DNA of 64,000 nucleotides from Gadus chalcogrammus (taxonomy: Eukaryota; Chordata; Actinopteri; Gadiformes; Gadidae). Position numbers and translations under genes: made by a program. Shown here one piece after another: positions 1-13,580 of this stretch. The notes under the pieces were generated by a model. The model was not told where the DNA came from, did no database searches, and saw only the letters and a list, made by a program, of their open reading frames with translations. The stretch is from assembly GCF_026213295.1 (NCBI RefSeq), contig NC_079424.1, positions 15,280,866-15,344,865 on the forward strand, given 5' to 3'. Numbering within the stretch: the first letter of the stretch is position 1; each line of letters opens with the position of its first letter.

Positions 1-503
1 AGCAACATAAATTGTAGCTTAATTAGTTGATATGACTTAACTGGTGCGTGTAGTACACTGCTTTATATGACAAACTTCCATTATGGTTTCATCAGCAAGA
101 TTTCGCTTTTTAGTTGTATCATCTTATTTAATAAAAGTAAAACTTATTTAGTCAAATAAAATCAAAACCAACCCCAAAAGCCATCAACTGTCAACGTGGG
201 TGTAGATAAGTAGTGGTTTTTGCATGCAAAGCCCTGCAATTCTGCAGGGTCGGAAAGGTTCAAAATAGATTATCAGCATACCATGCATTTCCAGACTGAA
301 ACCTGGCAGACACTCAAAGTTAACACTATGGGTTTTTTCCTCGCCACAGAGCATACAGTACAAGAACGTTTCGCAATCGTGGATAGTGGCCCAAGGCAAT
401 GTCAGAACTGTGGATTCTAGCCTCCACCCCAAAAATGATAATTTCTCAGAATCCTGAATGTCAGCAGTTGGAATTCATAGAATCAGAAAGAATAGAGCCG
501 TCA

Positions 504-698
<195 letters not shown>

Positions 699-1390
699 TC
701 AATCCTATTATTTACATCAAGGTCGAGGAGCTCTCGACTGAAAAAAAAACCTCAGCTTGTGAACCAATGAAGGACTTTGATTTGACACGTGCACATTGAA
801 ACAGCACATTGATTGTGCAAAGAAAGGAAAAAACGAACAAAAGGAGAAAACTGGAAAGAATATTCCCCGCCCGAAAATATCCCTCCAACTAAAGGCACGC
901 TGGTTGCACAACATATCGAATTCCACGGGTGCCAGAAGTATGAGCCAGGAGGAATCCCAGAGTGGGACGACTGCTGATACCCGGCCCTAATATTAATTAA
1001 TGCTCCAGCAGGCTCCTGAGGAGGCAGGAAATAAATTATGCAGATCATTCTGGAAGTTAACTCATTACAGCGTTAGCAGCCTCGTTGTCGATGCTAGACG
1101 GGGAGGCTCATCCATCTGTCTGACGGGGAGGGGTTTCAAGTGGGCCGGCTGACTGAACATAAAAAGCTCACAGCCCTGGGTTAACCGACCACAGCCAGGG
1201 CCCTCACAACCAGCTGGAAGTCGTCCAGGGGACCTTGGTATATACTGGGGGCCGCCAAATGCACGCGCTCCACTACTTCACCGAGGTGGAGTGCCATTGA
1301 CAGATGGCCACACTACAAAAAAAGCTTCAGGATCCTCCCATGAGTTGAATGGATACGTGAGATGAGTAGCATGTGCGGTGATGGTGCACG

Positions 1391-1626
1391 TTATGCGTGT
1401 ATGTGTGAGAGAGTGGTGAGAGGTAGACGGAGAGAGGTAGAGGTAGAGAGGGAGGTAAAGAGAGAGAGAGATAAAGAGAGAGAAAGGTAGAGAGAGAGAA
1501 AGAGAGGTAGAGAGGTAGAGCGGTAGAGAGGTAGAGAGGTAGAGAGGGAGGTAAAGAGAGAGAGAGATAAAGAGAGAGAAAGGTAGAGAGAGAGAAAGAG
1601 AGGTAGAGAGGTAGAGCGGTAGAGAG

Positions 1627-1656
<30 letters not shown>
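1391..1656. repeat. purine (GA)-rich tract with a 96-bp tandem duplication
   Basis: The plus strand is almost purely purine, with GGTAGAGA-type units. A block beginning AGGTAGAGAGGGAGGTAAAG at 1441 recurs at about 1537, giving a near-identical 96-bp direct repeat, followed by a pure (GA)n run to 1656. All reading frames here give only Ser/Leu/Thr low-complexity peptides. The strong strand asymmetry makes triplex (H-DNA) formation possible. Confidence 0.85.
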
Positions 1657-1658
<2 letters not shown>

Positions 1659-3084
1659 GGACCCCCGAGCACATAGGGTAGTGGCTGCTTGCACAACACT
1701 AGAGACAATAATACCTCAGCAGAGACAGTAATGACAGCCTCCTAGAGCTGTCAGTCTTGTTGTTGAACCCTACACCTGCCCTTCCCCCCCCCCCCCCCAC
1801 CGCCTTCCATCACCGCTACCCCTCCCCAACTAATGTCCTTACAAAAACAGCAAGGCTGGTGTGGTAGAAGCGGTTCCCATCTCGTCAAATCGAGGCGCCT
1901 GCCAGAATGGGAAGAAAGAAAAGTTGCATACAGAACCAAATATAAGGAATGGTGAGAAAATACTTTAGTCCAAAGTTGTTGGGGAACGGCCTCATTTCAT
2001 TTTTTAAGTGTGAATACTGCCTATATTAGGCAAGATTGTCTCACTGTTGGTTGTCTAACAGCTGATAGGATCTGGGTTCGAACCTGACATCTACCCTGTA
2101 GGCATCCTTGAGTGAGACCCATAGATGACCATGGCATGTCTCTCACAGTATTCACAGTACGTCCCTTTGGCTGCAAGTATAAATTTTCAACTCATTACTT
2201 ATGCCGTCTTGGCTCAGGTGTTAAAACTGATACGTGCTGGGGAGTAGGCATACCTCAATGTTCTGGTCCAAACCGTTTGGATCCACAACAATCAACAAAT
2301 ATCCAATACAACAAACATGAATAATTGGACATCATAATTTTTATACAAATCAAAATCAAAATACCAAGTCCCCCCGTGGAATCTGCGATGAATCACTGTG
2401 CACAGAAACGAAATAGAATTAGAGAACTAAAATCTCAAAGGAGCCTGGTATTCCTTTGAGTACACTGGGAGTGTGTGGAGCCCACCAGGGTCACGCGGGG
2501 CACATGAAGGCTGTGCGGACCGGCATCGCATCTAGAGCACCCTCTGCTGCGGTCATTCAATACCCAGTCTGCGGAGGCAAGTCTAGGCCGACCCAAGGCC
2601 CGGCTGCATGCAGAATAAATACAGCCGGTGCACTGACAGCCCGCTAAGCATAGCCTTAGTGCTGTCAGCTGCATCCTCAGCCCGACCAGCTGCCTGCCCG
2701 GGGTCCCGCTGCACAAGTTTCTCTCTCCTCCACCCACCACCACCACCACCACCACCCCGCCCGCCCGCCACCTCTCGCTGGCTGGTAAGTCAGACGCGAG
2801 AGCAGGTAAATAAATCAATGTGGGCCTGGGAGTAATGGGATCGTGCATAGTGTATAGGGGACAAAGTGTTTCGAAGCCCTCGTTTTAGTGGGGCCCGAGC
2901 GGCTTTTAAAACCGCCAGACATGTCTTACCAGGAAAGTGTTACAAGAGAGAGAGGGAGAGGGAGAGAGGGAGAGAGAGAGGTGAAAGGGATGGAAGTTCT
3001 AAAATGACATTTACCCCATAAGTGCTTAAAACCGGAGAGAAACCATTTTTTTCCCTGTCACAGGCTAGAGTGTTTGTGTATATA

Positions 3085-3187
<103 letters not shown>

Positions 3188-4021
3188 TTTGTGGTTCTGC
3201 CCTGTGTGTTTGCGTTCCACACAGCAGTTGCTGATGTCTCGCTGCAGATTGAAGTATGGCCCTCACGCGGGGGGAAAGATGTGGCTGTGTCCATTACGGG
3301 CCCTCTAGTGGGCCCCTGAATCATTTATAGCGTCCAGCAGCCCTGGCCCTGTGGCTGCATTAGAACTTTACTTTTTAATGAACTCCCTCCCTCCCTCCCA
3401 GGCCCCTTCCCTCATGTTTCGGGAAGGGGCTACAGCCTGCATTGTGTCACGACAATTCGTTCTCTCTCTCTCTCTCTCTCCCTCTATTAATGGGGGGCCC
3501 TTGATGGCAGGAGAGGTGAAGCGCAGCAAACCAAGAGCCGTTTCAACAATGATGAGTGCGGCAGCTGGCAGCAGGGTGAGGATGAGGAGAAACACAGCAG
3601 ACATCAGACAGTGACTTTCGGCTGGATGCGAGGGAGAGCGCCGTTCTCCCGTGCGCACCCTGCCTGTAAACGGGAGCCACCAACGCTATGACATGTTGAC
3701 GACATAAAACTCCCACTAATTACGGTTAAACATGTCAGCGTTGTGTGTGAGCGTGTGAATGCGCGCGCGTGCGTGTGTGTGCGCGTGTGTGTGAGTGTGT
3801 TACACAGTACAGTGAGTGCGCCAGGGAGTTGGATGCGGAGTCTATAGATGGAAGTCAGGAGTGGAAGCGAAAGGGGGTCGGTGGGTGTAAACAGCAGTAC
3901 AGCAAAGTGAGTCAGACAGAGCTCACTGCAGGGGTCCTGGCAAAGTGCTGCCCAGCATCTACCTGCTACCCCCACAGAGCACTCCTAATCCAGCCTCAGC
4001 ACAAGCTCTGTGTGTTTGTGC

Positions 4022-4131
<110 letters not shown>

Positions 4132-5562
4132 ACCCTTGTGTATGCATGTATAGACCTGTGCGTGTGCTCCGATCATGTGTAGGAGGAGCAACCTACGCAT
4201 GCGAGCGGACACACACTCTGCAAAGGTAGGGGTCTGCTAACGAACGCAGATGATTTAAACCACCGGGACAGCGGTGGAGGCGTTAACAGCTCCCCCACCC
4301 CCCACCCTCCCCGTCTTCATCCTCTTCTCCCTCTGCCGGCTCCCTGTGCCTCAACAGAAGGAGCACCCGGGGGCGGAGGGGGGAAGGAGGTCGGACTGAC
4401 CTCGACGTGCGCCGTGTCAAACGTTCAGAGTGAGCCGAAGGGACAGGCCACGTCAGGGCAGCGCTCCTCACAGATGGGGTCAGAGGAAGGCATGGGGGGG
4501 GGCGTGGGGGGGACAAGACAGGGCCACTTGATGCATCGCAGCACACACACACACAAACACGCACACACACGCACACACACACGGGCACGCACGGGCACGC
4601 ACACAGAGAAACAAGCACAGGTTGACACACAGGAGGGAGTGGTTAAAAAGGATCAAACAAAGACACCTTGTTCATTAATCAATGCCTCCTCCAACCCAGA
4701 CTTATCACCTCATTCCACCTCTTACCATTGCAATGCCTAACTAAAAATTAGACGCACCGAGCAGACAATCACACACAGCCACAACCACACATTGGTACTG
4801 AGAATTGTCATGAGTCACTCGAGTCACTCGAGGTAAGAGACCTGGAAGGAAGTCTTTCTACCAACACCATACTGCGAAAAGAAACACCTTTTATGTCTAA
4901 AACCTCTGCTGTGAGAGGGGAATTAGCAGAGTCAGGGAGTCAGCAGGTTGCTCAAAAGCAGCTAATGAGACGCTAAAGGCGAGGTATGATGAGCTACGGT
5001 GGAGCAACGTTCACCAGCGTTGGGGCCGGGGTTAGGTCGTCATTAGGACGGGTCGACAAGGGGTCGTGGTTCAGAGCTCGCTGTCAAAGCCCCCACTTTA
5101 AACTGCCATTTTGCCATATTCGCATATTTTTCCAAAGAAAGGGGCATGAGAATTCAGTGCAAATTTACAAAATAAGGTAAATTGAATTTCTTTCTACACT
5201 TCTACATTAATGTGCTGATTTTGTTCGGTCCCTATTATGTTCCTTTTCTAATTTAAATTTGATGTTAAGATGCCCATGTGATGGATAAATGTCATTAATG
5301 CATCTTAACTATAATCTACCAAAAATAAGGACAAATTTGACAAACGTCCTTACATCGCATGGCGTGACCTCAATCCTGACGTGCAGTAAAACTATGAATG
5401 GACGAAGATGAAAATTATCTGAACTGGTATTCCGAGATGCTGGTCTCTAAAGTGGAAGCAGCTCAGTGGGCGGACTGGAGGAGAAGGAGAACAGCGGGAG
5501 GCTGAGAACACAGGACCAGTGAGAATCTGAGATGACAAGCCAAGGTGCAGTTGGCAGGGCTG

Positions 5563-5692
<130 letters not shown>

Positions 5693-6159
5693 AGCAAGAG
5701 CGGAAGTTGCGATAGCACAGGTAGATGGCTCTGTTTTTGGAGCATGATTATTTAAAAACGAGACCCTCATGACATGTCCGCCAACACACGCAGTACACCT
5801 CAGCCTCGAGGGAGATTTGCACACAGCCCATGGAATGTATCACCTCGCCAGTCTGGCTGGAGTGGGAGTGGGAAGGTGTGTGGGATGCCACTGCAGTAAC
5901 TCTCCAAGGCACCACTTTTAACATTTACAAGCTGTCAAGAGACACACACACACCGACCCAAAACGTATGCACACATAAACAAAAAGTGTGAGTTTGACTT
6001 TGTCCGGCGGCAATCAGCCAGGCTTTAATTTCTGGTAGCGGCGCAGAGAGAAGCGACCCCCCTCTGAGTGCCACGCAAACAAGACTCCTTTGATTGATGG
6101 TGTAAAAAAATTATAACTGTGGAATAAGCAACTAGGCATTTTTCGCAGGCGCATTGGGC

Positions 6160-7642
6160 CTTACACTTTCTACTTCATGCCCAAACCCAAGCTCCCTCTA
6201 CACACACCTTCACACCTACAGCTATAGGAAACACTGTGGATGCTGCTTCCATATTGGACTATTTATTTGATTGTCTTGATAGCCTAAGAGCCCTTGAGAA
6301 TGCTTGTCGCTATTACAGTAGAAAACCTTTTCTACGAAAAGAAAACCGGACCCAAGTCACAGTATCTATTGAGCAACACATTGATTCGTTGACCCCTTCC
6401 CAGTAACACAACCTCCACCACAGATTCTCTGCCAAACGGATTGGCGGACACGTCCCAAACACACCTCTCACTAAAACTCTGGTCTGTGTATATGATCTTC
6501 CATGAGCCTTCGACGTAAATCAATCTAACTTTTACTGACCAGTCATTTTGCATAGGTATTGCATCCTTCAATAGTCTCACAAATAAGACATTAGATACAT
6601 AGAGGTTGATGAGCTCAAATCTAGGTGAACCGGGAATTTCCCTTTCTTTTTCTTTATAGTTGTTTTGCCCAAAAATATTGCTGGAGACAGGAATCTGTAA
6701 GTTAATAATAGGCAAACACGCACTTGGCCAACAGTAGAAATCTATCAAAAAAAGTGTTTGTAAAGGTGGCTGGTTTCAAATCAACCAAAAAAAATTGGAC
6801 TGGCCACTGTAGGAACACACTTTTGGTCTGAAAGCTTCATCCTATTGCACTTACAAGTTTTCTGCAGTAAAATATCTGCACTATATACCATATACAACAA
6901 AACAGGAAACAAGGCCCAACGCCATCCCTCACCACTTCTTGTATCCGACCAAGGCTATGTGCAGGCTCCCTACATAAGTTCTGCTATGACGTAGAACTGC
7001 TGGATCCGAGATTAAATCTTGTAGGACTCACATCAGCCATCACAAAACCCTTATAGTTCTCCAGTGGTATATATATGAAGGCTATGAATGAAGCACCAAG
7101 GATGTTCCCTTTTCAGCAGGCGCCAGCTTGGTTAAGGCCCAAAAACTCCAAAAGAAATGTCCTGAACTCAATCTGCCTCAGACGCACACAGACCACACAC
7201 CCCTTTTCCCTACCTGCTTTGTTGTTCTAAGGTCAAACTCAAAATGGTTCGGCACAAACTCTAGAGAGGCAAACATTCTAGTAGGGAGCTTTTCCTCTCT
7301 AGGATCACTCAAGGTTGCACCAGCTTGAATGCTGGGTTTTAAATTCGAGCATTCCCTTTACGTATCAGGAGTTGACTGCTGATGATTTGTAAAGCTGCTT
7401 TTGGAGGAGAAAAAAAAAAAGGAAGAAAATGGATTCACTTAACGCATCGCTAAATGACAGTTCAACAGGACGACAGAAGATCTGAACTGCTCGTAGCGAG
7501 ACGCTTTTAATCATATTCCTTCAAAAGAGATCCCTCTCTTCCACTGTATGCCTCTCTCTCTCCCCCCACCCCACTCTTTCTTTCACTCTAGCGGAGCAAA
7601 CTACAGCGTACGTGCATACAGTCAAAGGGCTTTCCACAACCT
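6160..7642. repeat. tandem duplication, copy 1 (blocks A and B)
   Basis: Block A (about 6160-6450) resembles 7645-7960: both carry a TTACACT...TGCTG...GACCCCTTTCC/CCAGTA...CACAACCT series in the same order. Block B (about 7036-7642) matches 11104-11706 closely, for example GAATGAAGCACCAAGGATGT and AATGTCCTGAACTCAATCTG in both. The order A-x-B then A'-y-B' indicates an old direct tandem duplication of about 1.48 kb. Reading frames inside are short and not convincing, and the origin is unknown. Confidence 0.75.
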
Positions 7643-8745
7643 TACACTCTGCTGCATGCCCCAACCCAACCTCTCAGAAGACACCCTTTCACACGTGCTG
7701 CGGCACAACAAGACAACGCAGCCATGAGAAACACCTTCGATGCTGCTACCACACCTGACAAATTACTTGATAGTCATAATAGTATAAAAGCACAGAAGAT
7801 GGCTTGTCGTAATTACAGCAGAAGACTTTTTCAACAAAGGAAAACAGGGCAAGAGTCATTTAGAGCAATGCATACACCCGTTATTGACTGGATACATTGA
7901 CCCCTTTCCAGTAGCACAACCTTCATCTCCACCACATGGCACAACAGATTCTCTGCCAGACCACAGAAACAGCGATACACTTTAACTACAACGGACCAAA
8001 CCTCACGCATCCAGTTAAGATGCCGAGAAACCTTACGCCCACGCTCCACTGGGAAACTATAATGATTTTCAACTTGACTTCATTTTTCTTCAAAGGCCTC
8101 CTTCAGCATCTACGGAGAAAAGTGTTGGCATGGTAGGTTTGCAACCTCTCAGTGTCTGCTCTTTACAAACTCATGTAGTCTTAATAAAACGTGAACGCTC
8201 CCGTCAGTGGCAAACTGCATGCCAAGGTGAAATCGGTAGGATGCATTAAACAACTCTATTACCACGAGCGAGGCTAACTCAAGCTCTGTGCGACAGTCAT
8301 GTGGATGGCCACGGCTGAAAAATCATTGTGATGGCCACCTTCTGCTAACTATACCCAGGTCATCCTGTGGAGCACATTGAGGTATCACAGTAATTAAAAC
8401 TCAATAGCCACTTCTGCAAAAGCAGATGACACCATCGGGAAATTGTTTAGCCCCTCGACAGTGAGCTTTTTGGCAAAATGAAACACATTTTTCACTGGTA
8501 GGTCAGGGTTTTTATAATGAAGGCAATTCATGCATAAAGAAATTGGACTGCTCAGCAATTACAGGTGTGTCTGCGTGTGCGCGTGTGTGTGGTTATACAC
8601 ACGTTTGTGTACAACAGAGATAATAATCTAAATCTGTGCTGCTGGAAATATGGCCAGGAAGAAATAAAACAACTCCCCTCTTGTGTTTAAAATTAAAATA
8701 CTGCATCGTTCTTTTAAGTTCATGAAAAAATCTGACATCAACTAG

Positions 8746-9762
8746 TAGGGCTGTTCAGTATGACGATATCCACCGGGGAACGGGAGAAAATAGTCGATCA
8801 ATACATATTTCCCTCTTTCGTTCCTATCGCTATTTTTACTTGACGGCAGTATTGTCATTGGGACCCTGCTTTACGTTCCTTACAATCGCTCAACGAACAC
8901 TAGAACAAACATGGAGGAGCATGACACAGATGAACGTTGTCCCAACAGTCCGAGAAAGATCAAGAGTCAAAAGATTTGGTCTACATGCGAGGGAACCGAT
9001 GAGAGGGCTTGTTCTGGAGAGCCGTTGATTTTGACAATTGCGTCCGAGAGAGGTTTGGTTTCTCAGTATAACACTACGGTGTGTGTGGGTGTGTGGGTGT
9101 GTGGGGCTCCGTCTGAGCAGCCGTTTATATCGATGTCCGTGTCTGAGTAAGGGTTAAGCTCAGTATAACCCCAAGTTGTGTGGTGCATATCATATACAAC
9201 ATTGAACTCAACGATGGTACTGTAAAAGTGTCACAAAGTTGCCATGGGTCATAACACGCCCTCCTCATCCTAGAACCCTCAGCCATAAACACTTTAAAAA
9301 AATCAAATTTTGTGTTCGAGTTACAGCTGAAACAGTTGGTTCACTCACACTTCAATAACGGACCAATGGACGAGCAGTTACTCCGCATACTTATTTAGTT
9401 TATTGGCTGCAGTACTGGAGAATTATAAAAACAGATTGATTTACTTTTTACTTTTTTTTTTTTTTTACTTTTTCATATTTTACGTTCATATACGTTTATT
9501 TGGTTTATTGGCTGCACTAATGGGTATTTCTTAACTTCAAACAGAGGGTCGTTTACTTTAATAAACTGCACTTTAATTTGTTATGTTGGTTTAATATCCT
9601 GATTAGATTTTTTCTCCGTTTTGCAAAACGTCATGAGGCATGTGGTTATTTTGTGAAGACTTTTTTCCCCATAGAATTGACAGACACATCATGATACATA
9701 TCAATATCGTGGTATGAAATTACCCATATTGCGTTCGATTATGTCCGTATTGCACAGACCTA
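8746..9762. mobile_element. non-autonomous hAT element 1 (1,017 bp)
   Basis: The left end reads TAGGGCTGTTCAGTATGACG. The right end, reverse complemented, reads TAGGTCTGTGCAATACGGAC, an imperfect terminal inverted repeat. It is flanked by perfect 8-bp direct repeats TCAACTAG at 8738-8745 and 9763-9770, the target-site duplication length of the hAT superfamily. A short open stretch near 8911-9150 (MEEHDTDERCPNSPRK...) is not a recognisable transposase. Its right end and duplicated target were later separated from downstream DNA by element 2. Confidence 0.85.
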
Positions 9763-9767
9763 TCAAC

Positions 9768-10403
9768 TAGGGCTGGGCGATATGACGATATCATACCATG
9801 GACGATATGAAAGTGTCTACCGGGAGAGATTTGGCCATATCGTTTATACCGAGAGAGAAAAAAAATAAATAAAAAAAAAATTATATTGCACTGCACTGAC
9901 TGAAGCAAGGCAGGTGTGAGACTCACCTTTTAACTTGAAAAAAAATCTCATTTGTATTGAAGAAACAGTTCTATTTTTACCACCAGCTATTTGCACAGCA
10001 CATAACTTTATTTTATAAGTGTATAATTAGTATTTAAAATATTTGTGTGATGCTGTGATTTTTATTTTATATTACACTGCACTGACTGACAGCCAGGCAG
10101 GTGTGAAGCACACCTTTAAAAAATTGTTTTTTGTATTGAAAAAAACAGTTCAATGTTTACAAGATGTTTGCACTATATGACACTGCAGTAAATGACAGAT
10201 TGTTCGCTACTTACTCCTTTGTAAGCATGGAAATTCAAGTTCAAAATAAAAGAAAAAAACGGATCAAATGTGAAGTATGGTTATTTTAAGCCATTTATTA
10301 TTTTAATTGACTTAAAAAATACCATATTGTGATATATATCCATATCTTGATATAAAATTACTCATATCGTGATATAAGATTTTGTTCATATCGCCCAGCC
10401 CTA
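9768..10403. mobile_element. non-autonomous hAT element 2 (636 bp), inserted at the edge of element 1
   Basis: Terminal inverted repeats are perfect for 18 bp (TAGGGCTGGGCGATATGA) and the element is flanked by perfect 8-bp duplications CTATCAAC at 9760-9767 and 10404-10411. The interior is AT-rich and contains an internal direct duplication: ATTGCACTGCACTGACTGA near 9885 recurs as ATTACACTGCACTGACTGA about 186 bp later, each followed by CAGGCAGGTGTGA or a close variant. It has no coding capacity. Because its target-site duplication includes the last three bases of element 1, it is the younger insertion. Confidence 0.92.
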
Positions 10404-13370
10404 CTATCAACTAGTATGACCAAAATGAAGAGCTTAAGACAACGTTCACCGCAATGAAAACTATTTCTATGAACTGTTTAACTCAGGCTATATCTTTCAG
10501 GGAACCCAGACGCATGCCAACATAAAATTAAACAAGAAAGAGGATTTGAGAATATTTCATTTTAGACAAACAGAATTGATCCAGACTGAGCAGAAATTAG
10601 CAGTCAAGCAGGGTCAAATTAGTACTTTCATTGAGGAAATGTGTTCGTAACCGTTTAAAACGTTGGCCACAGTCTGTGTGGATCTGAAACTAACCCAGAT
10701 TCAGTCTTGGTTTCTGAAAGCTACTATAGCTTTATATTAGAATAACCCTGTACCAGTTTTCTTCCCATAGAAAAGTACCAAAAATTCAAAATTATACAAT
10801 TGATGTCGAAGATGCATTGATTGGATGTGAAGTCAAGGGGAGCTTCCTCAAATGAAGCCAAAAGTAAACAAAACACTTTGAAGGCCTGGTACCAGGTCCC
10901 CATATGAAGCCATAAAATATATCACAAAAACATTGGTGGACACATCGCCACCAAATCCCTCCCCAGCTAAACCACGGGCTGTGGGCCAGATCCTCCACAG
11001 AGCCTACCAAGTAAAGCAGTCCTACTTTTTCTGAGAAGTAATTTTGCCGAGGGTAATCCAAGGATATTGCATCCTATAGAACTCAGACAATAGACTGAGC
11101 CAACACAAACCCTTCTCCAGTGGAATATAAGAAGGTTATGAATGAAGCACCAAGGATGTTCCCTTTTCAGCAGGAGCCAGCTTGGTTAGGGACCAAAAAC
11201 TCCGATAGAAATGTCCTGAACTCAATCTGCCTCAGACGCACGCAGACCACACCCATTTTCTCTACCTGCTTTGTTGTTCTGAGGTCAAACTCAAAATGGT
11301 TCGGCAGAAACTCCAGAGAAGCAAACGTTCTAGGGAGCTTTTCTCCCCTCTAGGTTCACTCAAGGTTGCAGCCCCTAGCTTGAATGCTAGGTTTCAAATT
11401 CGAGCATTCCCTTTACGAATCAGGAGGTGGCTGCCGCAGATTTGTAAAGCTGCTCGGGGAGGAGGATAAAAAAAATACTGATTCACTTAACGCATCACTA
11501 AATGACAGTTCAACAGGACGACAAAAGATCTGAACTGCTCGTAGCAAGCCGCTTTTAATCATAGTCCTTCAAAGAGATCCCTCTTTTCTGCCTCTTCCAC
11601 TGTGTGCAACTCTGTCTCTCTCTCTCTCTCTCCCTCTCTCTTTTTCTTTCATTCTTGCAGAGCAAACTAGCGACGAACAAGCACACAGTCAAAGGGCTTT
11701 CCACAGCGTCTGGTGATGCTCCACTACTGCACTGAGCAGCAGCAGCAGCACAACCCAGGGGGCTACACCCTGCAGAAACACTACTATTATTTCTCCCATT
11801 ACCCGAGCCCTGCCAGTGATGGGCACAGCTCTATTAAGTGGATTATTATCCACCAACATCCAACATCTCTGACCTTCTACAGCCTTGTCAATGCAAACGG
11901 CATCAGAGTGGAGAAGAAATTACGTACGTGGACGGAAACAGGTAGGACAGAGTGAAAAGAAACACCACTTCGGTCAATAGAATATGGTAAATAATGCACA
12001 TTAAATCAAGACATGCAGAGATTCAAATGGTAACACGGTTTGAAAATGTGAACTGTCCAATGTCCCCCTTACTCGTCTCACACACGTCTTTACCATGGGC
12101 CTGAATGCAAGCTCCGTGAGTTAAGTCAGTCCTGTGATAAAAAATAGAAACAACTGACTGTGTTTTAAACGGGGAGGAAAAAACACAGTACCACATGCTT
12201 GAGGCAAACTGTAAAACTACTCTAGACGAACATTATCTGCAGAGAAATCTTTCACAACAACTCCACAAATTGCGTCTGGCTCTCTTGAGTGACGAAGGCG
12301 TGCTTCTCTTTCTCCTGTGCTGTGAGGAGCTCTCCCTCTCTCCTGCTCTCCCACGACCCCACCACCGTCCCTCCCTGCAGAGGCAGTGCAAGGCCATGAA
12401 AGATTGGAGGCAAAGCGACGTCCTCTGGTTTATCCTCCCTGAAAGCCTTCGCATGCTCTCAGTTCCACATGAGGGATCTGATGAAAGCTGTTTGTCAGTG
12501 TGCCACTTAATTATCAGCCAGGAGAGGGGCCGTCCGATGCCGTTCTCCGACAGCGGTCCTCAGCAGCAGACTACACTGCCCCACTCACAATGGGGATCCT
12601 ACTGAAGCTGCCAACAATGACAAGATAGCGTCACCACACTATTTAGGAGGTAGACGAATGGTGTAGAAAACACAATGTATTTTATTCTCCCATCTCCCTA
12701 CATATATTTTGTCCCGTGTCTGACCTTTAATTTCTAAACTAAATGTGCATTTATTGTTTAGTATTGATCAAATAAAATCAACCAGAATAGACCATAAATG
12801 CATAAGACGGCAGAGAAACAAGATTTGATCCTGCTGGAAAAAATCTGCTGATGGTTTGCATGAGATTTGATCTCCCTCAGTCATTTAGTATTTCTTGCTC
12901 CAGGAGATCTCTAGATCTCGCTCTACGCACTTTGACCTTCAAAAAGTCATATTATGTCAAGCCAAGTTGTCCATTACGGCTACGAGATTTGAAGATATTC
13001 TGTAGAAAAGAAAGGAACATTGTCATCCTCATTCAGTGTTAATTTGACCAGGAAACCGAATCATAAAACAAAACAAAGGCAAGGTCATCAATCGTCACCA
13101 GTAATCAGTGTAAACGTTTCTTTGGGTCATTCTGACATCAAGAAAACACATAAAAAAAACACTAACTACTGATGGGAGAAAATCTATCAATTTCTACGGA
13201 CAAATATTCATCACTCAATGGCCTGGTTCAAAAGACTTAACAGATGCATTTACTCGGCTGATATTTAATAAATATGTTCACAAAGGAATGCAAAACCACA
13301 TTGTAATCCCCATTTTACTACCGTTTATAAATAAACCCATTTTATTTCTCTCTTTTGTTTGCAAGATGCG

Positions 13371-13580
13371 GCTGCCCTCTCTAAGGGAATCAGAGAGCAA
13401 CAGCCCAGCAGTCCATTAGCCAAGTTAATGCAGAGCTGCCAGATCCACTGACCCATAAATAATGCATTGCAGTGGTCAGGAGAGGCCAGCCACTTCCATG
13501 CACCCCTCCATCCCGTTACATGGCCACATTAATAGACTAATTCAGAGGCAATTAACTGGTGGGGAAAGGCTGTGGCCTTG
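13371..13580. promoter_or_regulatory. candidate conserved non-coding element (enhancer-like composition)
   Basis: The block is low in simple repeats and rich in homeodomain-type cores (CATTAG, GTTAATG, CATTAATAG, CTAATTC, CAATTAACT) interspersed with CAG/GCC-rich motifs and a TAAATAATGCATTGCA octamer-like run. Long introns of developmental transcription factors commonly host such elements. Conservation cannot be tested here. Confidence 0.25.

Larger units (their letters stand above)
7645..11706. repeat. tandem duplication, copy 2, expanded by transposon insertions
   Basis: A' is at about 7645-7960 and B' at about 11104-11706. The middle has grown to about 3.1 kb against 0.6 kb in copy 1. At least 1.65 kb of that excess is the two hAT elements at 8746-9762 and 9768-10403. 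A diverged match to the x segment of copy 1 remains near 10970-11070 (GTATTGCATCC / ATATTGCATCC context). The duplication therefore predates both insertions, and B/B' have drifted by roughly a tenth of positions by eye. Confidence 0.7.

Noticed and set aside
1278..1708. Three overlapping Ser/Leu-rich minus-strand frames
   Set aside because: They translate the GA-rich repeat tract in all three frames, which is diagnostic of repeat-driven open frames.
2040..2110. tRNA-like segment with GGTTCGAACC
   Set aside because: It has a B-box-like T-loop but no convincing acceptor stem, D arm or anticodon arm. It is perhaps a decayed tRNA-derived SINE, not a tRNA gene.
6332..6748. 138-codon minus-strand frame in the tandem duplication
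   Set aside because: The duplicated counterpart does not keep the frame and no known transposase or host protein was recognised.
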